Shown: piece after piece, positions 9,801-20,699 of the stretch
Numbering within the stretch: position 1 is the first letter of the stretch
Layout: each line of letters opens with the position of its first letter
Assembly: GCA_945910005.1 (NCBI GenBank)
Contig: OX246747.1
Coordinates: forward strand, 40,057,190-40,121,189
Direction of reading: 5' to 3'
Source of the DNA: Isoperla grammatica
Lineage: Eukaryota; Arthropoda; Insecta; Plecoptera; Perlodidae
Length of the DNA stretch: 64,000 nucleotides
Program-made: the position numbers and the translations under genes
Notes under the pieces: model-generated
The model's database searches: none
The model's input: the letters and a program-made list of their open reading frames with translations, nothing else
Told to the model about the DNA's origin: nothing

Positions 9801-12800
9801 CCAGATGCAGTAGCAGCGACATACAGCCGTCGTTGACACGGGCAAACAGTTGCATTACGCGACAGCCTAGGTCATAAGGGGAGTCCAGCAAGGAGGGCAT
9901 AGCATGCGGCAGTCGTGGCCCCGGACCCAGATGCAGTAGCAGCGACATGGAGCCGTCGTTGACACGGGCAAACAGTTGCATTACGCGACAGCCTAGGTCA
10001 TAAGGGGAGTCCAGCAAGGAGGGCATAGCATGCGGCAGTCGTGGCCCCGGACCCAGATGCAGTAGCAGAGACATGGAGCCGTCGTTGACACGGGCAAACA
10101 GTTGCATTACGCGACAGCCTAGGTCATAAGGGGAGTCCAGCAAGGGAGGGCATAGCATGCGACAGTCGTGGCCCCGGACCCAGATGCAGTAGCAGAGACA
10201 TGGAGCCGTCGCTTACACGGGCAAACAGTTGCATTACGCGACAGCCTAGGTCATAAGGGGAGTCCAGCAAGGGAGGGCATAGCATGCGACAGTCGTGGCC
10301 CCGGACCCAGATGCAGTAGCAGAGACATGGAGCCGTCGTTGACACGGGCAAACAGTTGCATTACGCGACAGCCTAGGTCATAAGGGGAGTCCAGCAAGGG
10401 AGGGCATAGCATGCGACAGTCGTGGCCCCGGACCCAGATGCAGTAGCAGAGACATGGAGCCGTCGTTGACACGGGCAAACAGTTGCATTACGCGACAGCC
10501 TAGGTCATAAGGGGAGTCTAGCAAGCCGGAGGGCAGAGAATGCGGCAGTCGTGGCCCCGGACCCAGATGCAGCGACATGGAGCCGTCGTTGACACGGGCA
10601 AACAGTTGCATTACGCGACAGCCTAGGTCATAAGGGGAGTCCAGCAAGGAGGGCATAGCATGCGGCAGTCGTGGCCCCGGTCCCAGATGCAGCGACATAG
10701 AGCCGTCGTTGACACGGGCAAACAGTTGCATTACGCGACAGCCTAGGTCATAAGGGGAGTCCAGCAAGGAGGGCATAGCATGCGGCAGTCGTGGCCCCGG
10801 TCCCAGATGCAGCGACATAGAGCCGTCGTTGACACGGGCAAACAGTTGCATTACGCGACAGCCTAGGTCATAAGGGGAGTCCAGCAAGGAGGGCATAGCA
10901 TGCGGCAGTCGTGGCCCCGGTCCCAGATGCAGCGACATAGAGCCGTCGTTGACACGGGCAAACAGTTGCATTACGCGACAGCCTAGGTCATAAGGGGAGT
11001 CCAGCAAGGAGGGCATAGCATGCGACAGTCGTGGCCCCGGTCCCAGATGCAGTAGCAGCCGTCGTTGACACGGGCAAACAGTTGCATTACGCGACAGCCT
11101 AGGTCATAAGGGGAGTCCAGCAAGGAGGGCATAGCATGCGACAGTCGTGGCCCCGGACCCAGATGCAGTAGCAGCGACATGGAGCCGTCGTTGACACGGG
11201 CAAACAGTTGCATTACGCGACAGCCTAGGTCATAAGGGGAGTCCAGCAAGGAGGGCATAGCATGCGACAGTCGTGGCCCCGGACCCAGATGCAGTATAGC
11301 AGAGACATGGAGCCGTCGTTGACACGGGCAAACAGTTGCATTACGCGACAGCCTAGGTCATAAGGGGAGTCCAGCAAGGGGGGCATAGCATGCGGCAGTC
11401 GTGGCCCCGGACCCAGATGCAGTAGCAGCGACATGGAGCCGTCGTTGACACGGGCAAACAGTTGCATTACGCGACCGCCTAGGTCATAAGGGGAGTCCAG
11501 CAAGGAGGGCATAGCATGCGGCAGTCGTGGCCCCGGTCCCAGATGCAGTAGCAGCCGTCGTTGACACGGGCAAACAGTTGCATTACGCGACAGCCTAGGT
11601 CATAAGGGGAGTCCAGCAAGGAGGGCATAGCATGCGACAGTCGTGGCCCCGGACCCAGATGCAGTATAGCAGAGACATGGAGCCGTCGTTGACACGGGCA
11701 AACAGTTGCATTACGCGACAGCCTAGGTCATAAGGGGAGTCCAGCAAGGAGGGCATAGCATGCGGCAGTCGTGGCCCCGGACCCAGATGCAGTAGCAGCG
11801 ACATGGAGCCGTCGTTGACACGGGCAAACAGTTGCATTACGCGACAGCCTAGGTCATAAGGGGAGTCCAGCAAGGAGGGCATAGCATGCGGCAGTCGTGG
11901 CCCCGGACCCAGATGCAGTAGCAGCCGTCGTTGACACGGGCAAACAGTTGCATTACGCGACAGCCTAGGTCATAAGGGGAGTCCAGCAAGGGGGGCATAG
12001 CATGCGGCAGTCGTGGCCCCGGACCCAGATGCAGTAGCAGCCGTCGTTGACACGGGCAAACAGTTGCATTACGCGACAGCCTAGGTCATAAGGGGAGTCC
12101 AGCAAGGAGGGCATAGCATGCGGCAGTCGTGGCCCCGGACCCAGATGCAGTAGCAGCGACATGGAGCCGTCGTTGACACGGGCAAACAGTTGCATTACGC
12201 GACAGCCTAGGTCATAAGGGGAGTCCAGCAAGGGGGGCATAGCATGCGGCAGTCGTGGCCCCGGACCCAGATGCAGTAGCAGCCGTCGTTGACACGGGCA
12301 AACAGTTGCATTACGCGACGGCCTAGGTCATAAGGGGAGTCCAGCAAGGAGGGCATAGCATGCGGCAGTCGTGGCCCCGGTCCCAGATGCAGCGACATAG
12401 AGCCGTCGTTGACACGGGCAAACAGTTGCATTACGCGACAGCCTAGGTCATAAGGGGAGTCCAGCAAGGGAGGGCATAGCATGCGGCAGTCGTGGCCCCG
12501 GTCCCAGATGCAGCGACATAGAGCCGTCGTTGACACGGGCAAACAGTTGCATTACGCGACAGCCTAGGTCATAAGGGGAGTCCAGCAAGGAGGGCATAGC
12601 ATGCGGCAGTCGTGGCCCCGGACCCAGATGCAGTAGCAGCGACATAGATCCGTCGTCGACACGGGCAAACAGTTGCATTACGCGACAGCCTAGGTCATTG
12701 GGGGAGTCCAGCAAAGGGGGCATAGCATGCGGCAGTCGTGGCCCCGGACCCAGATGCAGTAGCAGCGACATGGAGCCGTCGTTGACACGGGCAAACAGTT

Positions 12801-13941
12801 GCATTACGCGACAGCCTAGGTCATTGGGGGAGTCCAGCAAAGGGGGCATAGCATGCGGCAGTCGTGGCCCCGGTCCCAGATGCAGCGACATAGAGCCGTC
12901 GTTGACACGGGCAAACAGTTGCATTACGCGACAGCCTAGGTCATAAGGGGAGTCCAGCAAGGAGGGCATAGCATGCGACAGTCGTGGCCCCGGTCCCAGA
13001 TGCAGTAGCAGCCGTCGTTGACACGGGCAAACAGTTGCATTACGCGACAGCCTAGGTCATAAGGGGAGTCCAGCAAGGAGGGCATAGCATGCGACAGTCG
13101 TGGCCCCGGACCCAGATGCAGTATAGCAGAGACATGGAGCCGTCGTTGACACGGGCAAACAGTTGCATTACGCGACAGCCTAGGTCATAAGGGGAGTCCA
13201 GCAAGGGGGGCATAGCATGCGACAGTCGTGGCCCCGGTCCCAGATGCAGTAGCAGCCGTCGTTGACACGGGTTAACAGTTGCATTACGCGACAGCCTAGG
13301 TCATAAGGGGAGTCCAGCAAGGAGGGCATAGCATGCGGCAGTCGTGGCCCCGGACCCAGATGCAGTAGCAGCGACATGGAGCCGTCGCTTACACGGGCAA
13401 ACAGTTGCATTACGCGACCGCCTAGGTCATAAGGGGAGTCCAGCAAGGGAGGGCATAGCATGCGGCAGTCGTGGCCCCGGACCCAGATGCAGTATAGCAG
13501 AGACATGGAGCCGTCGTTGACACGGGCAAACAGTTGCATTACGCGACAGCCTAGGTCATAAGGGGAGTCCAGCAAGGAGGGCATAGCATGCGGCAGTCGT
13601 GGCCCCGGACCCAGATGCAGTAGCAGCGACATAGACACGGGCAAACAGTTGCATTACGCGACAGCCTAGGTCATAAGGGGAGTCCAGCAAGGAGGGCATA
13701 GCATGCGGCAGTCGTGGCCCCGGACCCAGATGCAGTAGCAGCGACATAGACACGGGCAAACAGTTGCATTACGCGACAGCCTAGGTCATAAGGGGAGTCC
13801 AGCAAGGAGGGCATAGCATGCGGCAGTCGTGGCCCCGGACCCAGATGCAGTAGCAGCGACATACAGCCGTCGTTGACACGGGCAAACAGTTGCATTACGC
13901 GACAGCCTAGGTCATAAGGGGAGTCCAGCAAGGAGGGCAGA
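6872..13941. repeat. 57-unit, 126-bp minisatellite in ELOVL intron 2
   Basis: Counting the conserved core TTGCATTACGCGAC gives 57 head-to-tail units over 7.07 kb. The main unit is 126 bp; other classes are 127, 128, 120 and 115-116 bp, produced by small indels. On the minus strand, the sense strand of the host gene, the 126- and 120-bp units are multiples of three. One frame stays open for 683 codons at 8107-10158, repeating a 42-residue unit with LLDSPYDLGCRVMQLFARV. Units of 127 bp (7620-8250, 10140-10500) and 115/128 bp break the frame. The plus strand also has open frames through several units. Between about 11000 and 12000 the classes alternate as a ~370-bp higher-order repeat. There is no similarity to a known protein and no evidence of translation. 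Confidence 0.97.
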
Positions 13942-14191
13942 GCCATGTGGGAGGAAGAATGTTAAGGGGTGGGACATGTAGGGTGAAAAGAGACGGGGTC
14001 TCTTTATATCGTCTCTTACGACTGGCAGAGTCACCCACGGCCTAATTTACCCCGGGCCCAGACGGGCATCAACCTTAAATTGGGACCGTGTAAACGGAAA
14101 AAGTTGATGGAACTTTTGTAGAGTTATTTGCTTCAATTTGCCAAAAAAAAAGAACTTAAATTGTCACGTTTTCCAAGCTATTTGTTCCAAC

Positions 14192-14260
14192 CAGTGGCGT
14201 AACTAAGGGGAGGGGGCAGGTTTAGGGGGTTTAACCCCCCCCCCCCCCCCAAAAAAAAAC
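14192..14260 (+). mobile_element. hAT-type terminus (solo end)
   Basis: CAGTGGCGTAACTA is the classic end of many hAT elements, here followed by a G-rich stretch and a long C run. No matching opposite end was found within the next 2 kb, so only a fragment is supported. Confidence 0.5.
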
Positions 14261-16292
14261 TACATCGAGAATGATTTTACTTAATACTATATTATTTACT
14301 TAATACTATATATTATTTTCATTCGTAAATTCGTTCTTATCGATCGGTCTCTCAAACGATTTTAAAACTGAAGATATATTTGAAAAGCCCTTAAAAAACC
14401 ACGATTAGGAGTTTAATCCAAATTTTATTATCAGGCCTTTATTTGCAACAGAATATAAATTTCACTAGTGCAAATTCAACCATGGTTCCAACCCTTTTAT
14501 AGCAAGGGTTAAGACGAGCGGCGTGGATCCTCCTTCTTGCCCCGGACTGTACCTCGTATATAGTAGTAAATAATCAATTCCCATACCCGCTGATGTATCA
14601 CATCAAACAGACATTCGTAATAAGAGTGATTCGTCTTGAAATAAGTTATTCCATCAGGGAACATCATGCGACGTTGTACGTCACAATAACCCCATGAATA
14701 TAAGATGCGCGGACAGACGATTAGGTCGAACTGTGACGAGTTTCATGTCATGTCGAGAACGATGGGGTGTGTACGAGTATAACAACGTGTTGGAGAAGAA
14801 ACTATACCGAAACATGACGGATGTGACGTCAGTGGTCGTGTCCCGAGCGATCACGTAACGTCACGACGGCCATATTGGAGAGGACAACATGTGTGTTTAC
14901 AAAGGAGATGTCAATAGAAGAAGACGAATGGTTACCACGAAATATGAGAGTTCGGTACAAATAGTTTGAAAAGTGTGAGCATTTTATGTTTGTTTTGTTC
15001 GTGTACCTTTAAAAAAGACATTCAATATCAACATTTTTAATGATGTGGGGTAGATATCTACAGCTGTTCATCTCACACAGAAAGGATGCACAATTGATTG
15101 ACTGTATATAATTGTGCATACTTTTTTAGATTCTCTGCGTCCAAAAATACATGCATAAAAAAGTTATTACTGATGTAATTTTCAAGAACCTTGAAAGCCG
15201 ACCGGACTAGGTACAAAAGCTGAGGGGGGGGGGGGTCGTCAGCCGTGTGTACCCCCACGTGTATAGTTGTGTGGGGGGGGGGGAGGGGGTGCGTTAGTAC
15301 ACACGGCAAACCGGCACGGTGCAACGGCCTCTCTATGTGTATGTAGGCCTATATCGGCCGTCTAGACTCCCCGGGATCAATATATACCAGCCCGCGTCCG
15401 CAGGTCCCCTGGCGGGGGCCCGTCCAACTAGGCCGTCACATCCCCATGCAGAGGGTCGATAGAGAAGATCTCTGCGTGGACCGACATCCAGGTCACCGAT
15501 GAGTGAGATCATCGACACAAAAACACAATCTGTCTGTATTTATAAATAAAACACGGAACTACTCGGGGTCCGACCGACCTTGCTTGCGCAAGACACTACT
15601 TGCCAACTTGCGAAAGAAAAACAAAAACGTGTAGCGCGAGAGAGATATATTGCATTCTTAAACGCGATCGTGTGAAGTGAAACTAGCAACAATACTTGTT
15701 TATAATATCGACAAGTCGCGGCGGGTCGGATAGGACATGCGAGTGATTTTCGGCTGTTTTTCCCGCTCTACCCTGCGGCACCCTCGATGTAAATGTTTTA
15801 AAATACTTTAAAATAGTCTCGAAGTAAACAAAAAAAATGTCATCTCCTAGAAATTTTAGTATAGCCTCTTTCTTATGTTTCGTTGTTGCAATATAAATAT
15901 ATCCGTTTTTCAAATGTTCTTATGTAACTTTTTACTTTATTTGCAACAAATAAAAGAAAATTCTATAAGGGGTTGACATATTTTGAATTGCGTATAGTTT
16001 TCAAAGTATTGTGTGATGGATGGACACATATCCGTAAATATCTCGAATAAGGTGGTGAAATCTCTGGAAGTTTCGTTTGCATCCGCCAATAGAAGGTCTA
16101 ATGCCAATCAGGAAGCAGTGCTCAAATCGATTAAACGTCCCCACGTTTTCTATAGAATTAATACCATATGTGTTAGCTAATTAGTAAGTTAATCAATTAT
16201 CTAATTAGTTGGTTATTAATTTAGAATTTTGATACTTGTTTAGATTTAGATACACACAATGTAAAATGGTCTATGGCTGTATTGTGTTGCTA

Positions 16293-16345
16293 ATAAATAA
16301 ATAAATAAATAAATAAATGAATAAATAAATAAATAAATAAATAAG
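16293..16345. repeat. (AAAT)n microsatellite
   Basis: About 13 units of AAAT/TAAA with one variant unit. Confidence 0.95.
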
Positions 16346-17139
16346 TGGTTATTTTGGTTTAAATTGTAACAATTTTAACGTACAGAAATAAGTGTTCCCG
16401 CAGGGTAGATGATCATTCATACTAAAGCTCGGTAGACTGAAGTTATCAACCGGAAGTAACCTTGTTAAACATTTCAACGACACAAAACACACCGCCGTGC
16501 AAACATGTTTTCGTCGTGCGACGCGACGAGCCGACGTCAACTCTGCGCGTCGATATCCGTTGACACTGAGGGATGTCTGTTTGCCATCCCACGTCGTGAA
16601 AACATGTTTACACTCATGTGTAGGCCCAAAGCACTTGGAGACCTATTCCAAGATATCACTACTATGACATTTACCACAGGCGGTGGAAAATAAAATTGTG
16701 TGCCGTTTTAAAACGTGAGGCTATGTAGGAAGTCGAGAGAACGACATGGCAAACTCTTATCTAAGTCTTGTAGCGCCGTATAGAGTTTCATTCCGCTTAT
16801 ATAAACCAACATTTCCCTTCGTGTGTGTTACGAGAATACAGATACCTACACTACTATCTCTGCAGTCCACCGCCCCCGCTTCTACGTCACCGCACATCGG
16901 CGTTGACAAGGCGGTGAGTCGGGTTCACTACTCGCGACACCGCTATCACCCCGACAGCTTTACTACGCATCAGAGCACACACGCCAGCCACCTAATGCCA
17001 GGTCTTAATAAAGCCATTTCACTGAAATGGTTGGTACTTTGAACACAATTTATCTGAAGAGAAATTTTAGGTTGGTTATCATTGAAAGACGCATCATATA
17101 CGATCAATCGGGCATTATTTTAAGTGATATTTATCTATA

Positions 17140-17426
17140 GGGCACTGCCGCACTAGCAACACCAAAAGAAAACAATGAAACAAATGAATTGAATCGATGA
17201 ACAAACAACAAGCTGTCAAAAAATAATTTCTTCTGATTTTGAAAAACAAAACAAAAAACAAACAAATACACATACAAACTTTCCCACGCGTTGTCTATCA
17301 TTAAAAGTCTTAAATGGCGAGCAGTTACTATTGATACACTTGTATTTATTTCTATGGTTGCAACTTTATTATTTTGACAGCTGATGGTTTGTCCATCAGT
17401 TCAATTCATTTGTTCCATTGTTGTAG
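17140..17426. mobile_element. MITE family 1, copy 2 (opposite orientation)
   Basis: The left end GGGCACTGCCGCACTAGCAACACC follows TA. The interior matches copy 1 at 1776-2064 in reverse orientation (for example TGGCGAGCAGTTACTA). The right end stops matching about 20 bp short of the terminus and runs into TGATGTGACGTCAG, so the copy is end-truncated. Confidence 0.85.
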
Positions 17427-18418
17427 TCCTGATGTGACGTCAGTTGCGGGTTCCCTTATCTTAAGGCAGAGATGACCCCTAGCTTGGGAAACATTTTGCA
17501 GACATATTTGACTTGGGTGTCAAATTTGAGTCAAAAGTGAGATTGACTGTACCTGACGTGTGCAAAAGTAATCTAGATCCTAGATAATATAGTTCCTTTA
17601 ATCTTGCCAAATAAATGTAAGATCAAAAAACGAGCTATTATTTGTATCTGTTCGCTTGACAACAGCGTGTTTTGTGCGGTTTTACAACGGAGAGCGACGG
17701 TGCTGCGATCTCACGACAATGCGATCCACTCGGATCGCGTCTACCGCCTTAAAACGCTTGTGCAAAGTGGGGCGCGCGCACAGGAATACGTTGCAACCAC
17801 TCTAAAAGTCACATTTAATCTTCGAAACGCGCGGAGTAAAGTTCACCTGAAGGGGAGGGGAGGGGGTGTTGATGGTCTTCTAATCGACAACTTCGCGGAG
17901 GGGATGTTCGCAACTTTACGTGAAACGAGGACACTCGAGTGTTGACGACTTCGTTTTTCTTCGTTTATCTCTTGTTAAATAGGGTCGTCTCTACTTTGAA
18001 TGTGTTTATAATGAAGTGAATCCGACCATCCCCTGCAGCATGCTTTCAATATCCGACAGGGGTAGATCACACTACGCGAGAATTAATTTCCGATTTACAG
18101 AGAAAATAAAAGATGGCAATTAGGATGGTCAAAGAAGTTTTAAAAACTTTTGTACATTAAACCTCGCTTCAAAGACTGTTTATCCTTATGAATTATAAAT
18201 TATACGAGGAAAGAAACACGTCACGGCAGCCAATAGTGCAATATGGGGGTTTGTAGGTGAGCACAGATAATGTGCCGTTTCGATTCGAGTTGCTGTGGTT
18301 ATTTTGACGTTTACAAGGGATAGTTTTGCTGAAGAAAGCCCTTTCACAACACCAACAAGTTCGTGCATTTTACCGGCGTGTATCTTATTCGCAAAACAGC
18401 GTCGTTGTGGGGACTTAC

Positions 18419-18609
18419 CTCGTAAAATATCCACGAGCTGAACACTGTCTGTATTAAATTATAGATAACGAGAATGTTTCTTAGGTCGAAGGGTTTCTTG
18501 TTTTCCATCAGTCTTGGTCCCAGTACTTTACTGAAGTAGGCGTAGAAGCAACAGATGAGGAACGTCGGCCACGGACTGGCCATCATGGACCAGTCGTTGA
18601 CGCGGGGGT
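18419..18609 (-). CDS. ELOVL: ELOVL elongase, coding exon 2
   Basis: A 191-bp exon with acceptor TGTGTGTTCCAG and donor GAG|GTAAGT. Its first two bases (AC) complete a GAC codon with the last G of the exon at 20155, and 63 full codons follow. The peptide starts DPRVNDWSMMASPWPT, the family's DPR..DW..M.SP.PT segment. It continues with a hydrophobic first transmembrane span (FLICCFYAYF), then GPRLMENKKPFDLR, the conserved GP..M..RKPF block, then the second hydrophobic span ending SSWIFYE. This order and spacing are those of animal ELOVL proteins of the 1/4/7 type. No frameshift or stop is seen. It joins in phase 0 to the exon at 895-975. Confidence 0.96.
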
Positions 18610-20154
18610 CTGGAACACACAGATTGATGCATTCATTGATGAATCCATTGATTCAATACACGTTGAAACATAATGTTGTAAACTAAACATGTGAAACAAG
18701 AACAAAGTAGACTACGACATTTTTTCATGTTTAAATGGAGATATCTACACCAATCGTCTACAATTTGTTGTTTTTATACTATACCCGTGAAGGACTGACA
18801 ACGTTATTTTTTACGATAAAGATCGATCTATTTTCGAGGGTACATTTTGTTTTATCTTCCTTATTAGAAATCTTACAAAAATGTCGTATTGTTTCCGACA
18901 TGAGACAATTTCTCTGCACAAATGAAATAAAGCTATCGCAAATATATGAATAAATCCACATATGACCTTTTATATAAAGCAATAATTAATATAAACTCAA
19001 TACATCTATTTATATAGTACAATTACAAAGATTTGTTATGTTTTTGTTTAGAATTTCTTTCAATATCGCAGTTTCTAAAGATGCTTTAGAATTTAGAACG
19101 TTCCTCCCGTTTAGTTGTATACTAATACTATAGTCACAACGTTACTATAGACTCATGCCAACCTCAAACCCTTCAAGTAGATGGTATAGAAACTAGATAA
19201 GAAGCAAATTACATTGGTACTACCACTACTGTACTCGGCTATGAGACTACATTGGGGCAACTAGACGAGACGATCAGACTTATGCGAGATAAACGTTGTA
19301 GGTCACTTGAAAACTATAAACTCCTGACATTTCATTATATTGAATCGCTCGTAAAGATCGTTCGTTCTACTTGGGAGTTGAATCGAGAGCCAAGTAAGTA
19401 CCGAGAGTTTAACGGAACTTTGCCCGCACAACAATGGCGCAATCAGCAAAGAGCTTAATAACGCGGAGCTTGAGGCGACTCTTTCCTGTCAAACTCTTTC
19501 GGGGAAAGTCGCCCCAAACTAAAGCTGCAACTGTGCTGAGATGCACAAGTTTAAAGATGAATTTATTAACTGTTTTTTTTTTTTTTTTTTTTTTTAGATA
19601 GTCTGAGGTCTGTACAGTCACAGTCACACAGTACAGTCGTTGCTAAGGATGTTGGTTCTTGATTAGAAAATAATCTGGACAAAGCAAAGAGAAACACTCT
19701 TAGTTTTAAGGACATTCTACCCGTGAAAAGTTGGACTGTACTCATATCGAGTAACTTGAGGCACTAACCGCTTCAAGATTGGTCCAGAATTTGAATAAAT
19801 GTATATATTACATATAATTATGGGTCTGCACGTGCCAAGTTACGAAACATATCGCTTGAATTGAAAGTAAACATTCGTGGTTTTCTTCATCCAAAAATGT
19901 GAATAATTTACATTTCGATGTCATTCAGATCAACTTATACACATTTATGTGTACAGTGGCGATTCAATCTTGACATTTCGTGATTTAAAATTGATTATAA
20001 TACATTATAATTTTTTTTAGGGAGTGGAGGGGGGGGGGGGGGAATAATATGTGTTCGCCTTTCAAGAACATCACGGGGCTTTAAGGGGTCGACTATGTAT
20101 GTCTACGTCGTCGTTCACCGTGTCCACGCCAGGCAGAGACACAATCGCACTCAC
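18610..20154 (-). other. ELOVL intron 1
   Basis: A phase-1 intron of 1545 bp from donor G|GTGAGT (20155/20154) to acceptor CCAG (18610-18613). It has a poly-T run at about 19570-19595 (poly-A on the sense strand). It holds no other recognisable feature. Confidence 0.85.
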
Positions 20155-20215
20155 CGCTCTTGTTGTCCATGAAGTCGTGATACCCGGATATGAGGTCTCC
20201 CACGAGATGCGCCAT
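20155..20215 (-). CDS. ELOVL: ELOVL elongase, coding exon 1 (start codon)
   Basis: The start codon is at 20215-20213 and 20 codons plus one base follow before donor GTGAGT. The peptide MAHLVGDLISGYHDFMDNKS matches the short lumenal N-terminus typical of ELOVL proteins, which runs directly into DPR..DW, supplied here by the next exon. The split GAC codon fits exactly. This ATG is chosen because it gives the usual N-terminal length of about 20 residues before DPR. The exon probably starts at 20246: TCTCTCGTGTTGTTCCAG upstream is a good acceptor, which would leave 31 bases of 5' UTR here and place the transcription start in a further upstream exon. Confidence 0.92.
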
Positions 20216-20246
20216 CTTGTTGCGACCTGTGACGTCACGTGTCTAT
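20216..20246 (-). other. ELOVL 5' UTR part of exon 1
   Basis: Untranslated leader between a probable splice acceptor (pyrimidine-rich, CCAG at 20250-20247) and the start codon. If that acceptor is not used, this is instead proximal upstream sequence. Confidence 0.6.
20230..20241. promoter_or_regulatory. CRE palindrome overlapping an E-box
   Basis: TGACGTCA at 20230-20237 overlaps CACGTG at 20236-20241, directly upstream of the elongase start codon. These are consensus sites for CREB/ATF-type bZIP and for bHLH-ZIP factors. Because the segment is probably transcribed leader, binding is only an inference. Confidence 0.4.
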
Positions 20247-20435
20247 CTGGAACAACACGAGAGAACAACGTTAGAGCAACTGTCACACGTGTCAAACACA
20301 CCCTAAAGGAGACGTTGGGGAAAAATCACACCCGCTTAAGCTATGTAGTTTTATTAAAATAGTACACGTTATTTTCGAAACAACAGCAGGATAGTGAGGA
20401 AAGCTGTCTTACAGGACTCGTTCCCAGCATTCGTC

Positions 20436-20625
20436 TTGTGACGGAGGAAAACCTCGAAAAGAACAGGCTTGTCGGTGATCGGTATCGAACCAGCGTCCTT
20501 CCGAATTGGAATCTCTCGCGATTTACTTCTGGGCCACCCACCTCTATCGGTGATGGTCTACGTCGGGATTCGAACCTTGACCCCCGCGGAACCGTGCTTT
20601 ATCGAACAAACGCGCCCTTATCATC
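20436..20625 (-). repeat. Two tRNA-like SINE pieces (type B)
   Basis: On the minus strand, GGTATCGAACC (about 20478) and GGATTCGAACC (about 20570) are B-box complements at the ends of two tRNA-like heads. The left one runs into CGAGGTTTTCCTCCGTC, the type-B tail also seen at 29060 and 59210. Confidence 0.55.
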
Positions 20626-20699
20626 AGCTAAATCTCGTCGTCTAGTGCTGCGATCTAGCGGGGCGAGAAGGCGCTCTACACGTCAACTAGGCCCTCCTT

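Larger units (their letters stand above)
976..18418 (-). other. ELOVL intron 2 (17.4 kb, repeat-filled)
   Basis: This phase-0 intron runs between donor GAG|GTAAGT at 18419/18418 and acceptor TTACAG|TA at 976/975. It holds a 7.07-kb minisatellite, MITEs at 1776, 2135 and 17140, SINE pieces, a hAT end at 14192, and otherwise unannotated AT-rich DNA. Stretches 976-1570, 2340-2800, 2930-4680, 6140-6870, 14280-16290, 16350-17135 and 17440-18418 show no gene I can support. Open frames in 17604-17945 and 4169-4567 resemble nothing I know. Confidence 0.85.

Noticed and set aside
6872..13941. The tandem array as a CRISPR array or as a confident protein-coding gene
   Set aside because: There are no spacers between units and the DNA is eukaryotic. 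Open frames exist on both strands, several unit lengths break the frame, and there is no start-exon, splice or domain support.
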